From Euclidia mi (Eukaryota; Arthropoda; Insecta; Lepidoptera; Erebidae), in contig OX123182.2 in NCBI GenBank assembly GCA_944739405.2, positions 44,765,598 through 44,829,597 on the forward strand: a DNA stretch of 64,000 nucleotides, in the 5' to 3' direction. A model generated the notes under the pieces. The model was not told where the DNA came from, ran no database searches, and saw nothing but the letters and a program-made list of their open reading frames with translations. How positions within the stretch are numbered: position 1 is the stretch's first letter; each line of letters begins with the position of its first letter. Shown piece by piece: positions 9,651-20,181 of this stretch. The position numbers were made by a program, and so were the translations under genes.

Positions 9651-11704
9651 ACCTACTTACATTCTATTGTTGTAGACTTAATTGTTGTAGATTAATGGTT
9701 TTTCCATTTGTACAAATTCGTTTGGTTTGGAGAGCATGAAAGTTACTTGTATATGTTCAGTTTTATCTCGAAATTTCGTAAAACCACATGATGAATGACT
9801 GACGTAAAATGTGCCTGAACTTTTTATTTTCATTCTTATATGTATATCACTCTTTTTCAGCACGGGTGTCATGCAAGGACATCGACATCGATTAAAGTCT
9901 TGAAACACTAGGCAAGCATTTCCAAGTTATGAAAGCATTGAATAATGAGCATAATGACAATTTAGAACAGTTACAAAAATATATAAAATAAAAAATGTTT
10001 CATCTCAAAGAGATTTTATGCAAGCCAATATTTTATTTTCTACAGCCCCGCATTATGTGTTTGAGAAGCATCACCCTGTCCTGTTTTACTATTTATTACA
10101 ACTATTAATTGAAACTTATCAGCGCAAAGACATTCATATTATTGATGTGGAAAGTAAACGATGTGGATCCAAGATAAGGTATTGTAGTATACATCGATAC
10201 ATTACATTTGAATCGGAGGGATTGTGGGTCGCCCGCATCCGCACATTAGCCACCCCGGACACTGACTAGAGCACAATGGTGTACAACGCTCGTATGAGCA
10301 TAGGAAGATATCAGTGATACGTAAGCTTAGAAACTATCTACAGTCGCATGTTATGTAACGGTAATCTAAGACTGTACTGTAAGAATTGGTAATTTAGAAA
10401 ATATATCATGTTTGTTAGCTACGTTACTTTGTGCAGTAGGTGTGTAAACACATTCATTAGTGTAATTAAACATTATTGTCAATGTTAATGAGAGTCGTGA
10501 CCCATCAATTCATCAATTATGTATGTATGTAATAAACACTTTATATGTTAATAATCGCGGTGTATAAAGAAGTCTGATGTATAATCATTTTAAGCTTAAA
10601 ACCTATTTTATTTTTGTTTCAGCTTAAGTACTCCATAAAAGGGCATATACATCTTAAATTAACAAAACCTAATTGTTCGGTGGTAAAATTTTTGCCTGTG
10701 TCACTCTAATATCCGCACACAGTAGTGTTATTAGGACACAATCTGGGAAAGGAATATAAATAAAAATTATGACAATAATGAGCAAATTTCACATACGTTT
10801 AAAGTATTAAGGCATTCCGAAATCAATTTTCACAAGACTGAAGCCTACAGAAACCTTTGATATGTCTTCGGAAGCTCTATAAATGCAGCAAGGTCAGTTT
10901 TTCTTAAAGATTCCGCCTTGAAGATGCTGAATGATCCCGCCCTGTGCTATGGTCATCAATGTGGACAAGGTCTGAACGCCGCATTGTTAAAGAGAAATGC
11001 GCCTCTTGGGATGCCTGCAAGGAGCTTTTAAGAATTATTGTTCTAATATTAAAAGCTATCACAATAAACAGAGATAGCTTTTAAGATTAGTACAATCAGT
11101 CTTAAAAGCCGTAGGAGTCCTGCCGTAGTACATTTTCTGTCGATCATACGTCTATAGACGTCACATGACTCGCTTCTATTTACCAAAGGGAATTGAGCTT
11201 TAGTGATTAATATAGTAGCAGTACTATGGTAAATACTAGTTCAAAAGCTTATCTAAATTTCATATTATTTCAAGTCATATTGTTTGAAAGTGGAAACTGG
11301 CTTCTCATATAAGTTGAATTTAAAGCTGTCACTGTCCAGAAGTCGTGACACACAAATAAATACTAATAAGTTGGTCACTTTGGAGGCCTCCGAGTGGCTT
11401 ATTAACGACATCAGTGTTTGCGGCACACTCACAATATAAAAAATAGCAATGTAAATAAAAACAAGTCCAAGAAGTATTGTGCTGTATTTGCCCCTACCGA
11501 ATATTGTATACAAAACGCATACTTTCTCAATGCACATAATATATAGTTATATATGTATACCCACACAACAAGAGGTTAATTTGTGTACTAGTAAGGACCT
11601 TAAGACTTTTTTGAAGAAAAAACAGAAATTTAAGGAAAATTGGTATAATAAAAAATTTGGTTTTAACAATAGACACAAACTTTATGCAAGGGTTTATTTA
11701 TGTT

Positions 11705-12858
11705 TTAATAAGGTGCATTACCTCCACGTGCCCTTATTACGGATTCTAATCGGCTTCGCATAAATTTTCATCATAATCCTCTTAGCGTTATCCCAGTTTA
11801 AATCTGGGGTCCGCTTACTAGTCTAACCGAATTTGGCTGAATATTAGCTTTTCCACGAAGCGACTGCCTGTCAGACCTCCGCAACCCGAAGGGATAGCGA
11901 TATTCCATGGTTTAGACTAGTGTCAGTTTATTAGAAGGTTCTGACGTCCTGTAACGATTGTCAAAGATCTTCATGACAACCGGGACCGACGGCTTAACGT
12001 GCTCTCCGAAGCACGGGACAAGCGATAATTAACAATTCAATACGCATATAACTCCGAAAAGTCATTGGTGCGCTCCGTGGATTCGAACCCGATACCCTCT
12101 GCATGGCAGTCTGTTGGTATTTCCACTAGGCTATCGCATAGATTTTATTAGGGTTATTAAAAGATCTTGCGGAATATTGTCCCATTCTTCTGAAAGTGCT
12201 GTTCTTAGTGCTGCCATTGTCGTGGGCACAGGATTTTTCGCATATACAGCTCTTTTTAAATTGTCCCAAACATGCTTAATGGGATTAAGATCCGGGCTGC
12301 GTGCTAGCCAATTCATTGTACGTATACGTACCTCTTCGCAATATTGTCGAACTTCTGCAGCAGCGTGCGGCTGGGCATTATCCTGCATTAAAGAAATTTT
12401 TTCGACTATGAATCCAATGTAAGGCACCACATGATCTTCTAAGACCTCTGTTATGTAGCGATGTGCAGTCAAACCCCCTCTATTACCGTTTTGACAGACC
12501 ATGTCCATGAACACAAGTTCTGTTCGCCCGTTCATCGATATGCCACCCCAGACCATACACGAACCGTCTCCAAAAGGAACACGCTCCTCAATGCAACTTT
12601 GAGCATATCGCTCCCCACGTCGACGATAGACTCGTCTACGACCATCTGCACCATATAAACATGTCCTACACTCGTCCGTGAACAATACGGAGGCCCATTG
12701 CTCTTCTGTCCAATTTAGGTGATCACGCGCAAATCTTTTGGCGAGCTTGTCTATGAGCTACACAAAACTTTGGACCATTTGCTGGTCTAGAAGGGGTGAT
12801 ATCCGCTTCCTTTAACCTTCTTCTTATAGTTCGTGCACTCTGGACTGACTCTTTTCCA
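11705..12858 (-). pseudogene. Tc1-like transposase remnant, split by a SINE
   Basis: Encoded a DD34E-type cut-and-paste transposase. Visible in order: a basic helix-turn-helix stretch (TIRRRLKEADITPSRPANG), FARDHLNW, then the catalytic region with FTDECR, CMVWGGI, QDNAQPHAA and RSPDLNPIKHVWD. The C-terminus, ending VIRARGGNAPY and TAA at 11705-11707, lies beyond an inserted SINE (11769-12134). Lesions: a frameshift near 12735, lysine in place of the third catalytic glutamate (AAG at 12275-12277), a truncated N-terminus at about 12858, and the SINE itself. Terminal inverted repeats were not found. It is dead. Confidence 0.88.
11769..12134 (-). mobile_element. SINE-B, tRNA-derived, with 12-bp target duplication
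   Basis: On the minus strand it starts TAGCCTAGTGG (a good A box) and continues to GGTTCGAATCC (a perfect B box), then a unique body and a short ATTATGATG-type 3' tail. It is flanked by CGCATAAATTTT (11757-11768) and CGCATAGATTTT (12135-12146), a 12-bp target duplication with one mismatch. It sits inside the last 25 codons of the Tc1 transposase. This is the clearest SINE insertion in the window. Confidence 0.92.
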
Positions 12859-13662
12859 TACGAAACAATGAAATTATTCTAGCATCAAATGCGAAAACAC
12901 AATTGTATGATACAATAAAAATAGCAACACTCTCCGAAACAGATAACTATTCAAAAGAAAATCGCAGTGTTAGAATGCAAAATCTCGACCAGACTCTTAT
13001 TGAAAATATTTCCATTCAAACGGAAATAATATTGGACATATGAATTAAATTCTCATATGTATGAGACAAGACCGTACGATCTGCCATGTAGAGCATATTT
13101 TGTACGCTAAATCAAGTCTATCATCACAAACCTCAATCTTCAATATGTTATGGATGAGTAATTAATTATACTAACTTCAGTTTTTTAAACTTACAAATGG
13201 ACTACAAAGTCTCTATAAACAATCAAGCATTATAAAATATCGGCTGCAATAGATATATACGCCTACGGTAACATACTTTCTGATAAAAGCGCTGTGCCAT
13301 CAACAAGACCGTTTTAGAGATAATAAGATATAATATTTGAATATTTGATATACATTCCAAAGTTATTTATCTTACAATAATTTATATCAACTTTGTATAT
13401 ATCATGCCATTGTCCAATAGCCCACAACAGTAACCTATTTTGTACTTCTTTGAAATGCATACAAAAGAATACTTAAATAAGATTTCTTTGTCGTATACCT
13501 CAATACATGCAGAAGTAAAATTATTTTTTGCCGTCGCTCAGTTTTCTTTTTAGTCGCTCTTTGTTGTCACTCTTTGATTTAAGTTTTTTTTAGTAGAGCC
13601 GTGAATTTACAAAAGACTAGTCGGCAAATGGCACCGCTTTTTTATAAGCATTTTAAAATAGC
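12859..13662. other. AT-rich, no gene seen
   Basis: Non-coding sequence between the Tc1 remnant and the gypsy element. The last four bases (TAGC) are the left target duplication of the LTR element. Confidence 0.6.
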
Positions 13663-14386
13663 TGTAGCGTATGACCGGTACCTACCGAGTGTACGTCATA
13701 ATACCGTCCATACGCTCGGCCAATCAGAGAAGGCCATCGTCCGCGCCCGTGAGTTTTGCCCATATTTGGTCACACGCCGACACGAATCTGATGGAGGGCC
13801 GGTATATAAAGGGGCCGACAGAGAGGCCGGCACCGCTACTCTACACTAACCTACTACCGCTACTAAATTCTATACCGCTATATCTATAATTATACTACTT
13901 CATACGTGTATCCTGGTCCCAGCTGTGGGTAAGTTACTACATTTACTGCGTTAGCGTACTGCCCATCTCTCTACCTGCTAGCTGAGGCCGGCTGACGCCG
14001 CCTGCCTGACTCTATTGGTTGTGGCTCTCCTAATGCTGCTTTCATTCAGGTTCCAGGTTCACCTTAAGACTCCGGCTACGCTCCTAGACCGCTACACTTC
14101 CCTGCATCGCCTTCGGCGTCACCTCTGCCGAAGAGTCTGGCCTGCCCTGCTCATCATACTCGCACCGCCGGCGCCTGCCAGCTGAGCCAACGTCAGCGAG
14201 GACCTGTACCGCTACGCGCAGCCTTCGAGCAGCCTGCCTACACACTACCGGAGACTGCAGCCCTTAGTGTTCAGGCAAGTGTCGTGTTGTTGGTCGGTCA
14301 TACTCGTGGCAAGGGAAGTGAGGCAATACTCGGCAAATAAACGCATCGAGATCTTCTACTGCGTTTTACTACCAGAACCCGTTACA
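13663..14386 (+). repeat. 5' LTR of gypsy element (724 bp)
   Basis: Begins TGTAGCGTATGACC and ends CCCGTTACA. It holds a TATA box at 13803-13810 and AATAAA at 14336-14341. It lacks the 15-bp GGAACAGCGTGGGAG block found in the 3' LTR. Confidence 0.95.
13803..13810 (+). promoter_or_regulatory. TATA box of the 5' LTR
   Basis: TATATAAA about 140 bp into the LTR, followed by a GC-rich stretch. The same motif is at 19583-19590 in the 3' LTR. This is the likely RNA polymerase II start region of the element. Confidence 0.8.
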
Positions 14387-14404
14387 GTGGCGCCTACGTG
14401 GGTT
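14387..14404 (+). other. Primer-binding site of gypsy element
   Basis: GTGGCGCCTACGTGGGTT directly abuts the 5' LTR. TGGCGCC next to an LTR is the classic insect gypsy-type primer-binding start, where a host tRNA 3' end primes minus-strand synthesis. A leader of about 290 bp follows before gag. Confidence 0.8.
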
Positions 14405-14695
14405 ATTGTCTCGCTTTCCGTGCTCGAGTTCTCATCTAGCAGGTCTCCATCATTGTAAGCGAGCAGGTGCGGCTACAGCGAACTGGTACGTATTGTTGTA
14501 CTAATTGTCTACCTTTTAGTGTAACTACCTACTACGTACTAGTTCGCAATTTTGAATTCTAACGTTTTTTTCTAATTAGTCCTAACGGTCGAACTTTTAC
14601 GCCTAATCGTAAAGTAGGCCATTTGTAAGGGCGGAACGCTTGCGCACTAAGTGTAGTGTGTAGTTTTATACTTACGCGGTACTCCTTCATACACA

Positions 14696-16042
14696 ATGGG
14701 CTCACACCCCATAAAATACTTCCTGCTAAACAAGAACGAGTTAGCTTACGAGGTCGCGATTAGAGGTGAGGAGCCGGCTACCTCTGTCCTAGGTCTGCGG
14801 AAGCAGCTCCCTAAATTACTGGAAGCCATTCCAAATGATGACATTTTGGAGTCGGGTCTAGCCATAGCGGTGGACTTCGAGGGCGTTAGCGAGGCCGTCT
14901 CTGAGCTGGCCAAGCGAGTGAATTTATTAACCAATTCTTACGACGCGAACCTAGCTAGGAGGTCTACCGCACTGCACAACCACATTTTCCATAGACTCCG
15001 TAGGATGGAACGTCCTACGGCGTATTCAAAACGAATAACCGAATTGTGCAGCCGGTTCGACAAGCTCTCGGCGGAGCTGAACACTGAACAATCAGGTGTT
15101 CGCTCAGCTGATGCTTTGGCTGAGGCCCAACCTGCGCCGTTTACCTCGACGCAGGCAGGGTTAGCCCCAGTGTTGCATTGCGAGCATTTGAGAGTTAGCG
15201 AACTGCCTAAGCTAAAATACGACGGTATGGGATGCGTCCGAGCGTTCCTACAACGCGTAACCGAATTCCAAACCGCGCGTAATCTACCTTCCACTAAAAT
15301 TTTATCATATGCCTCCGAAATATTCACCGGTAACGCACTTCACTGGTACCGCGGCCTAAAAGAATATTTCAATACATGGGAAGAACTCACCACTAAATTA
15401 ATAGACGATTTCACACCGTACGATTATGACTACCGTTTATTAAATGAAATCCGCCGACGTACTCAAGGTGCTACCGAAACTATAATAATTTATCTCTCGA
15501 TAATGAATCAGCTGTTCGCTAGGCTGTCACCGTCAAAGCGATTGTCCGAACGCGAAAAGTTAGACATCCTATTGCATAACATACGTCCATGCTACTCGCT
15601 AGTGCTAGCTACGTCAATATCTTCAATAGACAGTATAGCAGCACTGCAGACGTTATGTTTAAACTACGAACGGATGAAATGTTTGAACTCTCAATTCCGC
15701 GAATCGTACTATAGTAACGACACGTTGGCACCAGACCTAGCTTACAGTCACAAACCTAATAACCGAGCGCGCAATAATTCCTTCAATAATTATCCCGTTG
15801 CCACTATAGAGGGTACGCCAGGTAAACCCGAATTCACTGAGAACAACGAACCTAGCAAACCTAAGTCTAAACCTAGCTCTGTCGCTCTAGTCACGTCCAA
15901 GTACTGCCCGCGCTGTTGTATCAATGATCACAGTTTGAATGAGTGCAAACGCGATCGGTTTGCAATTTGCTTCAAGTGCGGCCGTAAGGATGTGACATTC
16001 CCTAACTGCCCGAACTGTAAATCTACGAAACCAAAAAACTAG
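14696..16042 (+). CDS. gag: Gag, gypsy element
   Basis: 448 codons from the ATG at 14696 to TAG at 16040-16042. It forms the virus-like particle. The capsid region (about 170-300) has LKYDGMGCVRAFL, ALHWYRGLKEYF, WEELTTKLIDDF and LNEIRRRTQG, the retrotransposon-gag pattern. The C-terminus has a CX2CX4HX4C knuckle (CPRCCINDHSLNEC) and a second Cys cluster (CFKCGRKDVTFPNCPNC) with V where a knuckle His would be, an arrangement I believe is common in insect gypsy Gags. The ORF is intact. Its last sense codons contain the frameshift signal for pol. Confidence 0.92.
   Translation: MGSHPIKYFLLNKNELAYEVAIRGEEPATSVLGLRKQLPKLLEAIPNDDILESGLAIAVDFEGVSEAVSELAKRVNLLTNSYDANLARRSTALHNHIFHRLRRMERPTAYSKRITELCSRFDKLSAELNTEQSGVRSADALAEAQPAPFTSTQAGLAPVLHCEHLRVSELPKLKYDGMGCVRAFLQRVTEFQTARNLPSTKILSYASEIFTGNALHWYRGLKEYFNTWEELTTKLIDDFTPYDYDYRLLNEIRRRTQGATETIIIYLSIMNQLFARLSPSKRLSEREKLDILLHNIRPCYSLVLATSISSIDSIAALQTLCLNYERMKCLNSQFRESYYSNDTLAPDLAYSHKPNNRARNNSFNNYPVATIEGTPGKPEFTENNEPSKPKSKPSSVALVTSKYCPRCCINDHSLNECKRDRFAICFKCGRKDVTFPNCPNCKSTKPKN
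16033..16039 (+). promoter_or_regulatory. -1 ribosomal frameshift site A_AAA_AAC
   Basis: In the Gag frame the last codons are CCA AAA AAC TAG, giving a canonical X_XXY_YYZ heptamer directly before the stop. The protease frame is -1 to gag and open across this point. A GC-rich stretch follows (GGTCAGGGTCGGGGC) that might provide structure. Confidence 0.85.
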
Positions 16043-16782
16043 TTGGTCAGGGTCGGGGCGTGTCAAAATCTAAATTAGGTTCTACAACCTATTCAACCAA
16101 TTTTGACAAAGATGATTGGAGAAATTGGCTAAACACTCTAAAAGTGTATTTCTCTAGTTATTCCGTCGCCTCGATCCTGGATAATAAACCTAAAAATGAC
16201 CTACGGCCCTATGTTAACGTAACGATTAAAAGTTTACCTATTTGTGGATTGCTCGATTCCGGTTCAGCCATTACAATTTTAGGTAACAACTCCCATCTGG
16301 AGGTAATTACTAAAACCGGGTTAGAAATACAGCAGTGTCACAACACTATTTCCATTCGGACCGCGAATGCAAATATCTTGTTGCCGCGCGGTTTTATCAA
16401 CTTACCCACTACTTTTAATAATCAAACCCACTTATTGAAAGCTTATATTATTCCAGAAGTTACAAGTAATTTAATTTTAGGCATCGATTTCTGGAAACTA
16501 TTTAAATTACTGCCTAACCATATCGCATCCGTATGCATGTCTGAAACATTGCCGTGTAGTGTGTTAAGTGAAAATAAGCCGAGTAACACGAACGTATTGC
16601 AATATTTTAGTGAGTTGAGTGAGTCACAACAAAGAACGGCTAAGTTAATTATAAAGCAATACGAGTCGATTTCTACTGAAAAAACCGGTTTAGGACGAAC
16701 TCACTTAATAGAACATGCAATAGACACTGGCGATTCTGCGCCGATACGCCAAAGATATTATAGGTACCGCCGGCGAAATTAA
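16040..16782 (+). pseudogene. pol: Pol part 1: protease and start of reverse transcriptase
   Basis: The -1 frame entered through the slippery site. It holds an aspartic protease with LLDSGSAITILG (active-site DSG) and ILGIDFW, then the linker into the reverse transcriptase (GLGRTHLIEHAIDTGD). The protease is retroviral type and matures the Gag-Pol polyprotein. A one-base deletion near 16763 (in TATAGGTACC) throws the frame off before the reverse transcriptase core, ending the frame at 16782. The downstream reading continues one frame over. Confidence 0.9.
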
Positions 16783-17426
16783 AAATAATTATTGACGAAT
16801 TAGACGAAATGCTTGCATTGGGAGTGGTAGAAAAATGCGAAAGTCCGTGGTCGTCACCAATTTTACTAACGCCTAAGAAGGACGGTAAACTAAGGTTTTG
16901 TTTAGATAGTCGGAAACTTAATTCTATTACTAAAAAAGACGCGTACAAACTACCTTACGTATCCGAAATTTTAGACAACCTTAGGAACGCTAGATATCTA
17001 AGTAGTATAGACTTATCTAAGTCCTTTTGGCAGACGCGTCTTCGCGAATGTGATCGTGATAAGACTGCGTTCTATGTGCCTACTAGAGGAACATTTAGAT
17101 TTGTGACTATGCCGTTTGGTTTAACAAATGCGCCTGCGACACAACAGCGTTTGGTGGATCACTTGTTTACGAACAGTCCTGAGTTCGAAAACTCTGTATT
17201 CGTTTTTTTAGATGATATCGTGCTTATATCGCCATCTTTTAATGCTCATGTGTCACTATTAAATAAAGTATACGAAAAATTAAAATCGGCCAACCTTACA
17301 ATAAACTTAGAAAAATCTAAATTCTTCCGTGATGAATTGAAGTACTTGGGCTACGTAGTAAACTCTAAAGGATTACAAGTAGACCCATGTAAGTGTGGAA
17401 GCCATTCTTCAATACGCTACGCCTAA
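16764..17426 (+). pseudogene. pol: Pol part 2: reverse transcriptase core, out of frame
   Basis: Holds MLALGVVEKCESPWSSPI, KKDGKLRFCLDSRKLN, SSIDLSKSFWQ, MPFGLTNAP and the catalytic FLDDIV, then LKYLGYVV. This frame is -1 to the protease frame and opens at about 16764. A one-base insertion near 17390 returns the sequence to the protease frame, leaving a nonsense tail to 17426. The two indels therefore cancel overall but destroy about 210 codons between them. Confidence 0.9.
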
Positions 17427-19296
17427 GAATAAAAAAGAAGTCAAAAGGTTCTTAGGCATTGCATCATGGTATCGGCGATTTATACCTAATTTTAGTACTA
17501 TTGCCGGTCCTTTGAACAAACTTACTTCTACCGGTAAGAAAGCTGCACCATTCCAGTGGTCGGTGGAAGCTGATGACTCGTTTTGTAAACTAAAACAATT
17601 GTTAAGCTCCGCACCAATATTATCGTGTCCCGATTACGAGAAACCTTTTCAAGTTCACACAGATGCGAGTGCGAGCGGCATCGGTGGGTTACTTACACAA
17701 GAAATAGATGGCGTGGAACTACCTATCGCTTACATGAGTAGGTCACTAAATGCACAGGAACAAAACTACAGTATAACAGAACGGGAGACATTAGCAGTTC
17801 TAACAGCCCTCGAATATTGGCGCTGTTATTTAGATAACGGGTTAAAGTTTGTTGTGTATACTGACCATTCCGCACTGAAATGGTTCCTAAACTTGAGCAA
17901 CCCGACTGGTAGATTAGCTCGGTGGTCGGTTCGTCTGTCAGCCTTTAACTTCGAAATAAAGCATCGGCGCGGCGCTGATAATATTATAGCCGATGCGTTA
18001 TCACGATCCCTACCTGTAAATATAATTAACGCGAATAATAATAACGTGAATGACCCTAATGTTGACACTGATCAATGGTATTCAGCCACCTACAATGGTT
18101 GTTTATCTTCGCCTAATGACTATCCAGACTATTCTATTAAAAATAATAAATTGTATCGTTTGATTAAATCTAGGTGTATGCTACGTAAGGAGTTCGAATG
18201 GAAAGAAGTACTACCTTCTTCTGATCGAAATAATTCCATATTAGAGAACCATGCCGAACCCACTTCGGGGCATTTCGGTATATTTAAAACTTACAAGCGC
18301 TTAGCACTGCGTTACTATTGGCCCAAAATACGCGATGACGTAGTTAAGTTCATAAATTCTTGCGACACTTGTATCGCGCACAAACATCAGAACCATGCAC
18401 CATTGGGAACCATGGGACGACCCAAAGTGTGTTCAAGACCCTTCCAAACCATTAGTGTAGATTTGGTGGGGCCACTACCCGTCACAAGAAAACAAAACGC
18501 CTACATTTTTGTAGTAACTTGCTGTTTTAGTAAATATTGTCTACATTTTCCTATCAGGCGCGCAACTGCTGAAATAATAACTAATATTTTGGAAGAAAAA
18601 ATATTTTTAGTTCATGGTATACCATCTACAATTATATTGGACAATGGTAAACAGTTTGTCAGTGCTACTTTAAAAGCTATGTTGCGCAAGTACAAAATCC
18701 CTAATCTTCATTATACTCCTAAATATTCCCCACATGTCAATACGGTCGAACGCTATAATAAAACCATTGGTTCTACCTTAGCGGCGTTTGTAGGAAATGA
18801 CCAGAGATTATGGGACACTCTCCTACCTAAGGTGCAGTTTGCATTAAATACTGCAGTTAATGAAGTCACGGGCTATACACCTAGTTTTTTAGTCTACGGA
18901 CGTGAATTAGTTCCATGCGGCTCACACTATGTCGACACGGACGCTGATGATATAGTATACATACCTAGGGACGATTACGCAGAAAACATAGGTCACTTAT
19001 CAGGCATATTTGACAAAGTTCAGGCACTCCTCATTCAAGCTCATGCTAGGAATTCCCAAACGTATAATTTACGCCGTAAACCAGCTGAGTTTAATGTGGG
19101 AGACACTGTGTGGAAAAGGAAATTTTATCATAGCGACAAGGATAAGTCCTTTTGTAAGAAACTAGCCCCTAAATTCGTGAAGTGCACAGTGATTAATAAA
19201 AAGTCGCCTCTCGTTTACGAGTTGTCGGACGCTTCTGGAAATTCCATTGGGTTTTGGCACATTAAGGACCTAAAACTTATACACTATGGTGCCTAA
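17395..19296 (+). pseudogene. pol: Pol part 3: RNase H and integrase
   Basis: 633 open codons. They begin with the thumb/connection (FLGIASWYRRFIPNFS), then RNase H (FQVHTDASASGIGG, ITERETLAVL, YTDHSALKWF, NIIADALSR), the integrase zinc finger (GHFGIFKTYKRLA, CDTCIAHK) and the core with D,D-35-E (VDLVGPLP, ILDNGKQF, HVNTVERYN), then a C-terminal chromatin/DNA-binding region. Same frame as the protease ORF. Uninterrupted, but not translated with the rest because of the upstream indels. Confidence 0.9.
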
Positions 19297-19428
19297 CTAT
19301 TTGTTACAAACCGTAGAAGACTTTCCCTTCCTTCTCTCTATATGCCGTCTTAGCTTGGACAGTAGCGGACTCATAGACCTAACGCAGCTAGTCGGATTTT
19401 CCTTGTTAGCCACGTAAAATCATCTCCT

Positions 19429-19442
19429 AAGGCGGGCGGTAT
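19429..19442 (+). other. Polypurine tract
   Basis: AAGGCGGGCGGTAT directly before the 3' LTR. It is purine-rich with interruptions; position and composition fit the plus-strand primer. Confidence 0.65.
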
Positions 19443-20181
19443 TGTAGCGTATGACCGGTACCTACCGAGTGTACGTCATAATACCGTCCATACGCTCGGC
19501 CAATCAGAGAAGGCCATCGTCCGCGCCCGTGAGTTTTGCCCATATTTGGTCAGACGCCGACACGAATCTGATGGAGGGCCTGTATATAAAGGGGCCGACA
19601 GAGAGGCCGGCACCGCTACTCTACACTAACCTACTACCGCTACTAAATTCTATACCGCTATATCTATAATTATACTACTTCATACGTGTATCCTGGTCCC
19701 AGCTGTGGGTAAGTTACTACATTTACTGCGTTAGCGTACTGCCCATCTCTCTACCTGCTAGCTGAGGCCGGCTGACGCCGCCTGCCTGACTCTATTAGTT
19801 GTGGCTCTCCTAATGCTGCTTTCCTTCAGGTTCCAGGTTCACCTTAAGACTCCGGCTACGCTCCTAGACCGCTACACTTCCCTGCATCGCCTTCGGCGTC
19901 ACCTCTGCCGAAGAGTCTGGCCTGCCCTGCTCATCATACTCGCACCGCCGGCACCTGCCAGCTGAGCCAACGTCAGCGAGGACCTGTACCGCTACGCGCA
20001 GCCTTCGAGCAGCCTGCCTACACACTACCGGAGGGAACAGCGTGGGAGACTGCAGCCCTTAGTGTTCAGGCCAGTGTCGTGTTTTTGGTCGGTCATACTC
20101 GTGGCAAGGGAAGTGAGGCAATACTCGGCAAATCACCGCATCGAGATCTTCTACTGCGTTTTACTACCAGAACCCGTTACA
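19443..20181 (+). repeat. 3' LTR of gypsy element (739 bp)
   Basis: Near-identical to the 5' LTR, with an extra 15 bp at about 20034-20048 and a few substitutions. The AATAAA seen in the 5' LTR is changed here to AATCAC (20131-20136), so the copy that should polyadenylate the transcript has lost this signal. Confidence 0.95.

Larger units (their letters stand above)
8692..11704. other. AT-rich non-coding stretch
   Basis: No gene seen. It holds a two-unit 108-bp tandem repeat (9357-9566) and a hairpin (9602-9650), entered separately. Short open frames at 8941-9180, 10018-10269 and 11265-11537 have no recognisable motif and AT-driven composition. Confidence 0.6.
13663..20181 (+). mobile_element. 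Ty3/gypsy LTR retrotransposon, complete, 6.5 kb
   Basis: Two LTRs (13663-14386 and 19443-20181) starting TGT and ending ACA, primer-binding site, gag, pol (protease, reverse transcriptase, RNase H, integrase) and polypurine tract, in the usual order. TAGC flanks both ends (13659-13662, 20182-20185), a 4-bp target duplication typical of the group. I see no env ORF. By eye the LTRs differ at about nine positions plus a 15-bp indel, so the insertion is young. Two single-base indels in pol make this copy defective on its own. Confidence 0.95.

Noticed and set aside
13601..13889. Two plus ORFs across the start of the gypsy LTR
   Set aside because: They lie in LTR non-coding sequence. The second also appears in the 3' LTR as expected of a repeat.
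19297..19442. Possible env gene of the gypsy element
   Set aside because: Only about 145 bp separate the integrase stop and the 3' LTR, so there is no room for one.
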